A stretch of 39,072 bases of DNA from a virus: the IMG/VR virus record IMGVR_UViG_3300005583_000005, positions 1-39,072 of that record; one strand, 5' to 3'. Both the position numbers and the translations under genes were made by a program. Positions within the stretch are counted from its first letter, which is position 1; every line of letters starts with the position of its first letter. The notes below the pieces were generated by a model. It worked only from the letters and a program-made list of their open reading frames with translations, searched no databases and had not been told where the DNA came from. Below, one piece after another: positions 31,604 to 39,047 of this stretch.

Positions 31604-33301
31604 TTAATCTAAATATCTATCATTTTCGTAAGTGTAAGACGAAGAAGAATCATAAGCAAGATAATCTTTGCATGTGTCAAAGAAAGGGCTAGATGGATCT
31701 TCTCCCGTTTTTGCCCAATCAATTACTAAATTCCTATATGGAGCACATGTAGGAAGTAAATAATTTGCACAAGAAACGCATTGAGAGCTTTCTTCGTATA
31801 TGGCTAAATTAGGAAACTTAAGTTCAAAGTCATACATATCGTCAACAGTAACTGTTGGGTTGCAAGGGCAATCTTCAGCTATTGAATCTATATGAGTATT
31901 ACAACAAAGTGTGTACTCAGAATAAGAATTCCATGGGTTGTCAGACCATGCATTATTATCTAAATTTTTAGCATCGATTTGTTTTGCAATGCTTTCATCT
32001 GAAACTTTATCTCCATAAATATGGAGAAACATATATTCAGTATTGATATCTTTACACATGTAGTAAATATCAGTAAATGCAGGATATGTTTTATAAGTAT
32101 TGGTTTCATTAACTATTTCATGAGCATAGGTAACTAATTCAATAATTTCAGATACAGTATCACTAGGTGTTGCTATATAGTTTTGACATCCACCGCAAAC
32201 GCAATTTTGAAGATCAACATTTGATACTTCCCAATCACAAAGCGGACATTTAGGATCTATAGCTTTATCATCTACTTCTACAACGAGAACAGCTCCTTTA
32301 GGAATGTCAAGATCTGTAATTTTTTTAGTTGCCCCACCAGCTGTAGTCGTCTCCGTAATTTGAGAACTTGCTAGAGCCGGCTGAATTGGAAGCTGGTATT
32401 GCTGTGCCTTGGTAACCCCCGTAGCCGAATACGGGGGCAGTGCTTTTTTTGAGACATTGTGCGCCCATTCTATTACTTCAGGATCGGGATCTTTAATCTT
32501 TTTATCTAAATCAAAAACATCTTCAATGTTTAGTACAAATGCAGTTCCTGACATTTGCATTTCAGCATAGTATTGAGTCGCACCATTGTTAACTGTTTTC
32601 TGCCATCCATAAGTAATATGGATACCGTCAAAGTCTGATTGATCTTCATGATCTGTACCGGAAGCATAAGCTGCCATTCCAGGATGAGAGTGTACAGATC
32701 CAACAATAGAAAGATGATATGGCTTTAAAGCCACAATAGAATCTGGATCATACTTACAGTGAACTGAAGTGTTTTCTTGTTCTGGAACTAAAATTCCCCA
32801 AGAATCAGAAGAATCTGGATTAGCAGCATCAAACGTTAAGAGAACAATTGATTCAGTGCCAAGTTGAGCTTCCACCAATCTAAAGAATTCATCAAGTTTA
32901 TTGACAATAGTCATAGGAATTGGAGGAAGAGCATATATAGCTTCTGGTTCTAAGCCAACATAATTTCCGTCTAAAGAATCTTTAGAAAGAGAAATAGTTC
33001 TACCAATCATATTTTTAACAACTTTAAATATAACTGCTTCACGAGATTCTTCAGTATACTTAGTTGTTGTAGCAGGAACTTGAACACCGCCTGTCCAAGT
33101 TGCTGGTTTAGTTTGAGTAAATTCTTTAAAAGTAGATTTATCAGATATTAAATAATAAATATTAATACCTAGATTTTCTATAATCTCACAAATGTTTTCT
33201 TTGTTTCCAAGAAAACAAGGAGAACCATTTGGAAGCCAGAAATAATCTAAATCTTCTAAAGTATATGTTTTTTCTTCTGTTATTTCATTTTTTTTGGACA
33301 T
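31604..33301 (-). CDS. JAMM/JAB-domain protease fused to zinc-binding region
   Basis: The 565-residue protein carries a complete JAMM motif H204-S-H206-P ... S214-G-T-D217 (HxH-x7-S-x2-D), the zinc site of JAB isopeptidases such as Rpn11 and PRTRC protein A. The usual upstream Glu may be E150, but this is not certain. After the JAB domain comes a region with many cysteine pairs (CPLC, CVCGGC, CCN, CPCN, CVSC), suggesting two or more zinc ribbons. Such enzymes trim Ubl precursors or remove Ubl from targets. It is 19 bases upstream of the E1 gene. Prokaryotic JAB proteins are usually under 250 residues, so this one is notably long. Confidence 0.85.
   Translation of the reverse strand: MSKKNEITEEKTYTLEDLDYFWLPNGSPCFLGNKENICEIIENLGINIYYLISDKSTFKEFTQTKPATWTGGVQVPATTTKYTEESREAVIFKVVKNMIGRTISLSKDSLDGNYVGLEPEAIYALPPIPMTIVNKLDEFFRLVEAQLGTESIVLLTFDAANPDSSDSWGILVPEQENTSVHCKYDPDSIVALKPYHLSIVGSVHSHPGMAAYASGTDHEDQSDFDGIHITYGWQKTVNNGATQYYAEMQMSGTAFVLNIEDVFDLDKKIKDPDPEVIEWAHNVSKKALPPYSATGVTKAQQYQLPIQPALASSQITETTTAGGATKKITDLDIPKGAVLVVEVDDKAIDPKCPLCDWEVSNVDLQNCVCGGCQNYIATPSDTVSEIIELVTYAHEIVNETNTYKTYPAFTDIYYMCKDINTEYMFLHIYGDKVSDESIAKQIDAKNLDNNAWSDNPWNSYSEYTLCCNTHIDSIAEDCPCNPTVTVDDMYDFELKFPNLAIYEESSQCVSCANYLLPTCAPYRNLVIDWAKTGEDPSSPFFDTCKDYLAYDSSSSYTYENDRYLD
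32416..32437 (+). repeat. GC-rich hairpin with T-run inside the JAB gene (antisense terminator-like)
   Basis: CCCCCGTA (32416-32423), a 6-base loop and TACGGGGG (32430-32437) are followed after 6 bases by TTTTTTT on the plus strand. It has the form of an intrinsic terminator for transcripts running against the JAB gene. As mRNA of the JAB gene it would form the same stem. It might instead be a pausing or folding element. Confidence 0.6.
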
Positions 33302-33312
33302 AGTATCCTTCT

Positions 33313-35163
33313 TTATAATGTATTTTTTGGTATGTGATTAAGGTAATTTTGAGTTAGAGTAGAAAGCGATCCCATATTTTTAAGATCAAATTTACTAGGA
33401 TCGTATTCATAATTCATAGATTCTTGGTTAAAACATACGCATGAAGCGCAAGCATTCTGGCAAGAAACAAAACCGTTAAGGTTGTGTTGAATATCATAAT
33501 GCTTTGCAATTAAATTAAAAGCATCAAAGGGATTTTTAAGTGCCACCATTGTGTATGAATCTATATCTTTAAGAGATTCAGGAGAAGCAATTTGTTCGTA
33601 ACCAAAAACTTCAGCTGATCTTAAATTTCCACAAGGACAAACAGTTGATGATGATTGTTTGCCACAAGTTAAATGCATATGTGCATCAATAATTTCAGAA
33701 GTATCTGGATTAATGAAAGAAATAGATTCAACATAAGATTTATATTCTGGATTCATTGGAAGACTTTTACTGCATACAGCACAGTTTGCTTGAATAAGTT
33801 GATCAGCGTATTCAAAGCATTGTGTACATCTATCATATTCTGAAGTTTCAGAATTCAAAAATACCATAAAATTATTATTAAATTTTTTGTTATAATGAAC
33901 TTGACCACAACCCGTACAATGAGTTATATGTGGTCCATTAGCGTCAACCCACATGTCTATCTCTTCTAGGTACTGAGCATTTCCAGTTTGTAAATGAATA
34001 TCATGTCCACTGTTTTCACAGTAAACATATTGTTCAGAATAACAATCTTGGCAAAGAACGCCATCGTCAACAACCGTGTGGTTATCTTCGCTGTAGTTAT
34101 AATATTCTTCGCAAGATATACAAAAATATTGTTCATTTTCGTCATGATCATTACCATCATTATTATCACCATTACCATTAGGATTAGATGAAAGAGCGTG
34201 AGTATCACGAACTTTTTGAACATAAGTATATGGATCTAAATTCTCAGGCTTTTCTTGTTTTAATTTAGAAAGTTCATAAGATTTTTTAACTAAACTAAAT
34301 ACATAGTCTTCGTCAAATGTTTTATCTTTTCGAGCTATTTTATTTACTGGTTTAGTATGAGTTGTGTCCGAGTAATAAGCTTGGTAATCACCGGTCAAAG
34401 CCATGCCTAAAGTTAAAGGAACACCGTTTTCATAATGCTTGTCTTGGTGGTCTTGGTCTTGAACTAGAACTGGTATCCAAGTTCCTTCATTTAAGGTCCA
34501 CAAAAAGCCTTCTTTAGTAGTCTTTTCTTGCCATTCTGTTGGCGAAGTCAAATAAGCAGGTTTGTTATTCATGCGATAAAAGCGAGGACCATCTGTTTCG
34601 CTCATATTGCCATCATTGTAGGCTTCGTCGCCAGAACATCTTTCTATAAGTCTTGCAACTTTTTCCCCAAGGGGAATATTACTCCAATCAGAAGTATGGT
34701 ACAAGCACACCCAGCCAACTGCATTGCCTCTGTAACCTCTACAATTCATATTGGGAAGATTAGTATGATAAAGTTCTTGAGAAGGAGATGTTATAGGATT
34801 ATAAGAATAAAATATTCTAGCACCATAAAAATTACCGTCTAGTATATCTCCAATGTATATCTTGTAAGGTTGAGCCAAAAAATATGTTTGGACTCTTCCG
34901 CCTTCTGATTCTCCCCATAAAATTCTAGAAACAGCAGGCGCTGTTTGAACTACAATTTGTGCGTGATTACCTGCTTGCCGGTAAGCCAAAAGGCCAGTTC
35001 CGTCAAGAGGCAACAAGCCAGTATCAAAGTGAGCGTATTTTGAAAAGTTAGTGAAAAAAGATGAAAGATCTTTATCAGTAACATGATCAAGATTCATAGA
35101 TTTTACAGTGCTGCGAACTGCAACATATTTATCTTTATCTTGAATTAAAGAATATTCTATCAT
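33313..35163 (-). CDS. E2-like protein fused to a multi-zinc (RING/ribbon-like) region
   Basis: The 616-residue protein has an N-terminal part (~residues 45-200) matching Prok-E2 family D: VQTYFLAQPYKIYIG, LYHTNLPNMNCRG, GWVCLYHTSDW. C153 is the likely active-site Cys, with C141 a second candidate. After a linker, residues ~345-560 hold about nine CxxC pairs (CISCEEYY, CQDC, CTGCGQ, CTQC, CAVCSK, CPCG, ...), the pattern of treble-clef/RING-type or ribbon zinc fingers. An E2 fused to such a region could combine conjugating and ligase-like functions. It is the first gene of the E2-JAB-E1-Ubl-AAA order on this strand, 11 bases from the JAB gene. Confidence 0.65.
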   Translation of the reverse strand: MIEYSLIQDKDKYVAVRSTVKSMNLDHVTDKDLSSFFTNFSKYAHFDTGLLPLDGTGLLAYRQAGNHAQIVVQTAPAVSRILWGESEGGRVQTYFLAQPYKIYIGDILDGNFYGARIFYSYNPITSPSQELYHTNLPNMNCRGYRGNAVGWVCLYHTSDWSNIPLGEKVARLIERCSGDEAYNDGNMSETDGPRFYRMNNKPAYLTSPTEWQEKTTKEGFLWTLNEGTWIPVLVQDQDHQDKHYENGVPLTLGMALTGDYQAYYSDTTHTKPVNKIARKDKTFDEDYVFSLVKKSYELSKLKQEKPENLDPYTYVQKVRDTHALSSNPNGNGDNNDGNDHDENEQYFCISCEEYYNYSEDNHTVVDDGVLCQDCYSEQYVYCENSGHDIHLQTGNAQYLEEIDMWVDANGPHITHCTGCGQVHYNKKFNNNFMVFLNSETSEYDRCTQCFEYADQLIQANCAVCSKSLPMNPEYKSYVESISFINPDTSEIIDAHMHLTCGKQSSSTVCPCGNLRSAEVFGYEQIASPESLKDIDSYTMVALKNPFDAFNLIAKHYDIQHNLNGFVSCQNACASCVCFNQESMNYEYDPSKFDLKNMGSLSTLTQNYLNHIPKNTL

Positions 35164-35175
35164 TATTAATTTCTC

Positions 35176-35544
35176 CTATGACAATAAATTAGATATTGTA
35201 GAATCAATATCACCTTGAAAATCTCCAAAAGCAGAAGCAAACCAATTTGGTTCTTTTTCAGCTAATTCAATAACTTTAAGCTTTTGCACTAAAGCATCAT
35301 GATGTTCAATAATATCGGCAACTCTGTCTAATGCTTTAGCAAGTTTTTTTAACTCTTTACGAGAATGAGTAATACCTAAAATTGGTTTGATAATAGGTAT
35401 GTCGTCAATTGTAAAATGTTCGACAATACGGTCAATTCTTTCTGACAACATATCAACTTTTTCTGAAATATCTTTTTTAGCTTCTAAAGCAAGTTTTAAG
35501 GAAAAAGTAAAAGATGTCATATCTTTATCGTATTCTTCAGCCAT
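35176..35544 (-). CDS. Coiled-coil hypothetical protein
   Basis: 122 residues, largely helical with alternating charges (KKDISEKVDMLSERIDRIVEHF and KELKKLAKALDRVADIIEHH), indicating coiled coils. No family recognised. It lies 13 bases upstream of the E2-fusion gene, so it is probably expressed with the Ubl system. Confidence 0.55.
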   Translation of the reverse strand: MAEEYDKDMTSFTFSLKLALEAKKDISEKVDMLSERIDRIVEHFTIDDIPIIKPILGITHSRKELKKLAKALDRVADIIEHHDALVQKLKVIELAEKEPNWFASAFGDFQGDIDSTISNLLS

Positions 35545-35546
35545 TA

Positions 35547-35768
35547 CTAATTTCTCCTAGATTTTGTTTTTTTAAGTTGGTTTAAATAATCTTTTAATTC
35601 TAAAAAAGACCAAAAAGCAGTTGTTGCACTAACTGTTATTCTTGTAATTAGTTTGACAACATATGATTGATCAAATGATGGAGTAGCAGAAACACCATGA
35701 ATATCAAAATGTGTTTCAGAAATAAAAAGTTCAATTTTTTGTTTGATATCTTTATTTTGTTTCTTCAA
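35547..35768 (-). CDS. Small hypothetical protein
   Basis: 73 residues, charged at both ends with a middle VVKLITRITVSATTAFW. No family recognised. It is separated by two bases from the following coiled-coil gene and overlaps the upstream gene by 17 bases. Confidence 0.5.
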   Translation of the reverse strand: MKKQNKDIKQKIELFISETHFDIHGVSATPSFDQSYVVKLITRITVSATTAFWSFLELKDYLNQLKKTKSRRN

Positions 35769-35919
35769 CGTTATCTCCTAAGTTCAATTGATTAACCATA
35801 GAAGCAAATATATAATCAATATTATTTTGTTGATCATAGTTTTGATTTACTTTACCTAGCTTAGAAGATTGAATTTTAGAAAATATTCCTATAACAGAAA
35901 GAAATATAATTAAAGGCAT
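35752..35919 (-). CDS. Small membrane-anchored protein
   Basis: About 55 residues that start MPLIIFLSVIGIFSKIQSSK, a short hydrophobic anchor, followed by an Asn/Gln-rich hydrophilic part. I chose the ATG at 35919 with AAGG upstream; a start at 35967 would run inside the upstream gene. Function unknown. Confidence 0.5.
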   Translation of the reverse strand: MPLIIFLSVIGIFSKIQSSKLGKVNQNYDQQNNIDYIFASMVNQLNLGDNVEETK

Positions 35920-35923
35920 TAGA

Positions 35924-36424
35924 TTAACCTTTCTTAAACAGTCTGTATTTTTTGCCATCAGAGCCAAAGTAATTTATAAGAATCTCAAAAAGAATCATAA
36001 AAATTATTGTTGATGGATTAAAATAATTAAAGTATATATTTAAAATTAGTATTATAAATAGAGTCAAAGAACCTGCAATCATTCCAGATATAGCAACAGA
36101 TGATCTGTATTCATCGGAAAGATTTTGAGATCTTACCATTCCTATAATAAAGAATGGTAATGGTACAAATAATGGAAAAGAAGTTTTTGCTCCAGAAGAT
36201 TTAGAGTATATATAATGAGCAAACTCATGGGAGATAACAGAAAACAATGATAAAAGAACTACATCAATTCCAAAAAAATAATAGTTTATTTGAGCAGCAG
36301 CAACTGCTGTCATAATAGTATATATTAGATTAACTTGTGATCTAGTATCCGTCTTTAATAAAAAATAATCATTAAAGACAATAGCTTTAGTTTGAAATAT
36401 TTTTTGATAAGATGCTTTTAACAT
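35924..36424 (-). CDS. Site-2-protease/M50-like membrane metalloprotease
   Basis: About 166 residues with several hydrophobic segments. SVISHEFAHYIYSKSSGA holds a zinc HExxH motif in a membrane segment, followed by a Pro/Phe-rich hydrophobic loop, as in M50 (S2P) intramembrane proteases. A second conserved region could be YFNPSTIIF with a nearby SDG, but the usual DG motif spacing is not clear. S2P proteases cut membrane-bound regulators or signal peptides. The start is uncertain: 36424 has no ribosome-binding site and 36472 is also possible; both overlap the preceding gene. Confidence 0.6.
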   Translation of the reverse strand: MLKASYQKIFQTKAIVFNDYFLLKTDTRSQVNLIYTIMTAVAAAQINYYFFGIDVVLLSLFSVISHEFAHYIYSKSSGAKTSFPLFVPLPFFIIGMVRSQNLSDEYRSSVAISGMIAGSLTLFIILILNIYFNYFNPSTIIFMILFEILINYFGSDGKKYRLFKKG

Positions 36425-37070
36425 AATCTTTTGTAACAATAGACTTAATTTGATTTTGCATAAAGTCTCCATGTCCTACATAACCATCATCATTCATGTC
36501 TGGTTGTGGATCAGCTAAGTTTGGATTAACCGGTAAGTTTAACTCTTTGCCTAAAGCAGAATATATAAGTCGTTCTTTAGCGTTGACATTTAGCATAATA
36601 TTGAGCATTGTTTTAAAAAATACATGAACATACATATGATTGATGTCAACGTTTATAAATTTACTTAATTCTTTAAAATCGTTGTTCTCGATATCAGACA
36701 TAGCTTTTACAACTTCAATGATAGTGTGTCTTTGAGAAAGTTGAGATTCTACTTGATAAAAATAAAAAGTTTTAGAATAAAGACCATCAGTTAATTTATC
36801 TAAAATAATATGAGTAGCTTTAGTAAAAGCTGAAACCTTAGCACCGTCTAACCAGTTGCCTGTAGCTTCAAACAAAGATATAGCTATTTTAGCTCTTACA
36901 TTGTCTGTTTTAACATCTGTGATAAAATCTTTAGCGTCGAGGTCTATATTGTGTTCATTCCGCATATGGTTAGCGAACGTGTTAGCAATATGCTCGCTGT
37001 CTGATTGGTTAGAATCATCATTGAAAATATCATCATCATTATTATTCAAAAGATAATCGTCGTATGACAT
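36387..37070 (-). CDS. Hypothetical protein
   Basis: 227 residues with an acidic, Asn/Asp-rich beginning (NNNDDDIFNDDSNQSDSEH) and a helical body. No family recognised. AAGGAAT lies before the ATG at 37070; TATACT at 37091-37096 (minus strand) may be a -10 box. The gap 37071-37166 shows nothing else. Confidence 0.5.
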   Translation of the reverse strand: MSYDDYLLNNNDDDIFNDDSNQSDSEHIANTFANHMRNEHNIDLDAKDFITDVKTDNVRAKIAISLFEATGNWLDGAKVSAFTKATHIILDKLTDGLYSKTFYFYQVESQLSQRHTIIEVVKAMSDIENNDFKELSKFINVDINHMYVHVFFKTMLNIMLNVNAKERLIYSALGKELNLPVNPNLADPQPDMNDDGYVGHGDFMQNQIKSIVTKDYVKSILSKNISN

Positions 37071-37166
37071 GTTTATATTCCTTTAAAATTAGTATAGAAG
37101 TGACCAAAACTTTTGTATGATTTTTGCTTTTGTTTTTAATAGTTTATAAAAAAAACAGCCAAAGAA

Positions 37167-37517
37167 TTAAAACTTATTAAATTCTTCAGAATTACTTCTT
37201 AATATAATTAAAGAAGCAAGCATTTCATTTTGAAGATTCCTAAGCTTTAACATTAAATCAACAAAGTCAGGATTAGATACATTAGAAGCAACATACTTGT
37301 TGCATATGTCAACTATAGATTGAGAAAATGATTCGATCAATAAAAAGATACTAGTAAGATCAGAAATAGAACTTTTAGGAAGAAGTTTAATCTGCTCGTA
37401 AGTATCAATAGAAGTTTGGACTAAACTAGATATAGATTCAGAAGTGAATTCTATATTGTTTTTTTCTTCTTTTATAGACTCATTTATTTGTTTAATAAGT
37501 TGGCTATAATTTTTCAT
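37167..37517 (-). CDS. Helical hypothetical protein
   Basis: 116 residues, mostly helical (LIKQINESIKEEKNNIEF), without recognised motif. It is joined to the upstream gene by ATGA. Confidence 0.5.
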   Translation of the reverse strand: MKNYSQLIKQINESIKEEKNNIEFTSESISSLVQTSIDTYEQIKLLPKSSISDLTSIFLLIESFSQSIVDICNKYVASNVSNPDFVDLMLKLRNLQNEMLASLIILRSNSEEFNKF

Positions 37518-37699
37518 ATTCGATTACCATTATAATATTCTTCAGCTACTTTACAAATCAATTCATATTCAGAATGATCCTCAATAGGGTCGTCTAAAAA
37601 AGCAATACGGTTCATATCTATAAGATAATTGTATGCTTTTTCAATAAACTTATGTTGAATATCTTCATCTATATCATTAAATAAAATTACATTTTCCAT
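37514..37699 (-). CDS. Small hypothetical protein
   Basis: 61 residues, acidic and helical (DIDEDIQHKFIEKAYNYLI). A GGAGAAC site lies before it and follows the CCA end of the tRNA upstream. It may be processed from the same transcript. Confidence 0.5.
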   Translation of the reverse strand: MENVILFNDIDEDIQHKFIEKAYNYLIDMNRIAFLDDPIEDHSEYELICKVAEEYYNGNRI

Positions 37700-37709
37700 A
37701 TTGTTCTCC

Positions 37710-37788
37710 TGGTAGGGCGGGTGGGGATTGAACCCACGTGGACCGACTAACCTTTCAACACTTTATAAGAGTGAGGGTATACCGCCCT
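37710..37788 (-). tRNA. Atypical tRNA with reduced D-arm, possible Ile (UAU)
   Basis: A perfect 7-bp acceptor stem AGGGCGG/CCGCCCT, discriminator A, encoded CCA and a normal T-arm (GTGGG, TTCAATC, CCCAC) mark this as a tRNA. Between them are 44 bases in which the best anticodon-like hairpin is CACT, loop CTTATAA, AGTG, giving UAU (Ile, AUA). That leaves only about nine bases on the 5' side, too few for a D-arm, and a long 3' side. Either the tRNA is unusual or the anticodon assignment is wrong. Confidence 0.6.
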
Positions 37789-37843
37789 GTATTCTACAGG
37801 GTACGTATTCGAATTGAAAGGCTGAAAAATAATAACATGATTA

Positions 37844-38296
37844 TTAACTTTCTTGATTAAGAAGATTATTTATTATATCATAGTTTGGAAGATTTTTCAT
37901 TTTAGTTTTTGTTCTAGAATGGTTAGTAGAACCAATCATAAATTTAACATTTTTAGAATATCTGTTAAAGTAAACAGAAACATCTTGGTTTAAAGGATAT
38001 TCGTTTTGAGTCATACTGTCAGCTATAGGGTGTTCCATAATTATAATTGGAGCAGAACCACCCAAAATAGCTAAACACCAATGAGTGGCGTTAGCAGGAA
38101 CCCTGATGCCGTATGCGGACGCTTTAACGCCATAGAAACCTAAGGCAGTTCCTGATTTATTTGTAGCTTCTGTAATTGATTTAAAGTATAAAACTTCTTT
38201 TACAGATTCTGAATTAAAATTGTAAAATATTAAATAAGAATTTTCCCAATCAGAAGGAAATTGTATATTAGTAATTTTGTTTTTTATGGATTTCAT
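37844..38296 (-). CDS. Hypothetical protein
   Basis: 150 residues, strand-rich, with YGIRVPANATHWCLAILGGSAPIIIMEHP in the middle. No family recognised. AAGGAGT is a good ribosome-binding site for the ATG at 38296. It has its own control region upstream. Confidence 0.5.
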   Translation of the reverse strand: MKSIKNKITNIQFPSDWENSYLIFYNFNSESVKEVLYFKSITEATNKSGTALGFYGVKASAYGIRVPANATHWCLAILGGSAPIIIMEHPIADSMTQNEYPLNQDVSVYFNRYSKNVKFMIGSTNHSRTKTKMKNLPNYDIINNLLNQES

Positions 38297-38399
38297 TGAG
38301 TTTAAACTCCTTATTTTGATTGTAGATAGATGCTATCTAATTTAGAGATAGTATAGATTAAGCTGTTCACTTATAAAGATAGTGTGATACTATACACGC
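38297..38399. promoter_or_regulatory. Divergent control region with palindromes
   Basis: On the plus strand TTCACT (38366-38371), a 16-nt spacer and TACTAT (38388-38393) lie six bases before the ATG at 38400, giving a leaderless transcript. On the minus strand TATACT may serve the gene at 38296. Short palindromes AGATAG-ATG-CTATCT and ATAGT-GTGAT-ACTAT suggest operator sites for a dimeric repressor. Confidence 0.45.
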
Positions 38400-38549
38400 A
38401 TGATAATAACACTTATAGTTTTAACAGCATTAGTAACACTTGCACACAAAGGCTTAATGAAAGCCGTAGAATCTTACGAATATGGACATCATTATAAAGA
38501 ATACGATTATATATCACACATGATGTATTGGGATAAAGTTAAAAAGTAA
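38400..38549 (+). CDS. 49-residue small protein with N-terminal membrane segment
   Basis: The frame encodes MIITLIVLTALVTLAHKGLM and a Tyr/His-rich tail ending WDKVKK. The hydrophobic beginning looks like a signal anchor. It is the only plus-strand gene in the last 30 kb and has a promoter-like sequence with start codon six bases after the -10 box. Function unknown. Confidence 0.5.
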   Translation: MIITLIVLTALVTLAHKGLMKAVESYEYGHHYKEYDYISHMMYWDKVKK

Positions 38550-38550
38550 T

Positions 38551-38631
38551 TTAGTCTTGGTCTTCTGGTAAAACATGAACTATAGATCTTAGTGCGCTGA
38601 TATAATTATCCCAATAACAAACATAATACAT
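38551..38631 (-). CDS. Shortened duplicate of the downstream-numbered small gene
   Basis: A 26-residue frame ending YWDNYISALRSIVHVLPEDQD. The neighbouring gene at 38657-38821 ends RYWDGYISALKSIIHVLPED and a few more residues, so this is a tandem copy. It lacks the first half, has no ribosome-binding site, and an upstream ATG (38654) is in another frame, so it may be a decaying remnant. Confidence 0.4.
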   Translation of the reverse strand: MYYVCYWDNYISALRSIVHVLPEDQD

Positions 38632-38656
38632 AAAAATTCTAGAAATGCGCGCATGG

Positions 38657-38821
38657 TTAACGGTCTTCAGCGTCTTCTGGTAAGACATGTATTATAGATT
38701 TGAGCGCACTGATGTACCCATCCCAGTAACGGGATGAATATTTATCAGTGTGCATCACTTCTTTTTGACGCTGTTCAGCGTTTTCTATATTACGATATAC
38801 TAGAGTCTTGAGATGTTTCAT
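38657..38821 (-). CDS. Small hypothetical protein, intact copy of a duplicated gene
   Basis: About 54 residues, basic in the first half and ending SALKSIIHVLPEDAEDR. GGATGG before the ATG at 38821 favours this start over 38842. It overlaps the preceding gene. A shortened copy follows at 38551-38631. No family recognised. Confidence 0.5.
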   Translation of the reverse strand: MKHLKTLVYRNIENAEQRQKEVMHTDKYSSRYWDGYISALKSIIHVLPEDAEDR

Positions 38822-39047
38822 TGGTACCATCCATTGACTCAAAATATTGGACCAAATCAGAATAAACTGATTGCCAATCAGGATCTATTTTAACTATAAA
38901 AGTTTCAAGTTCATCAAAAAGTTTATCTTTCAAACCTAGTTGTGAAAGCTCGTAAAACATTTCGAAAAACTTTGGATCTTTAACACTAAAAAGATGATCT
39001 AATTTTGTTAAAGGACTTGTAATACGAATATTTTGAGCTTTATACAT
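38790..39047 (-). CDS. Small hypothetical protein near the window edge
   Basis: 85 residues, helical, with an acidic/Ser-rich end. No family recognised. No good ribosome-binding site precedes the ATG at 39047, and the true start or promoter may lie beyond the window. Confidence 0.45.
   Translation of the reverse strand: MYKAQNIRITSPLTKLDHLFSVKDPKFFEMFYELSQLGLKDKLFDELETFIVKIDPDWQSVYSDLVQYFESMDGTNETSQDSSIS

Noticed and set aside
23437-35163. A complete classical PRTRC cassette
   Set aside because: The Ubl, E1, JAB and E2-like genes are present, but no ParB-like or actin-like gene of that cassette was seen, so I call it PRTRC-like only.
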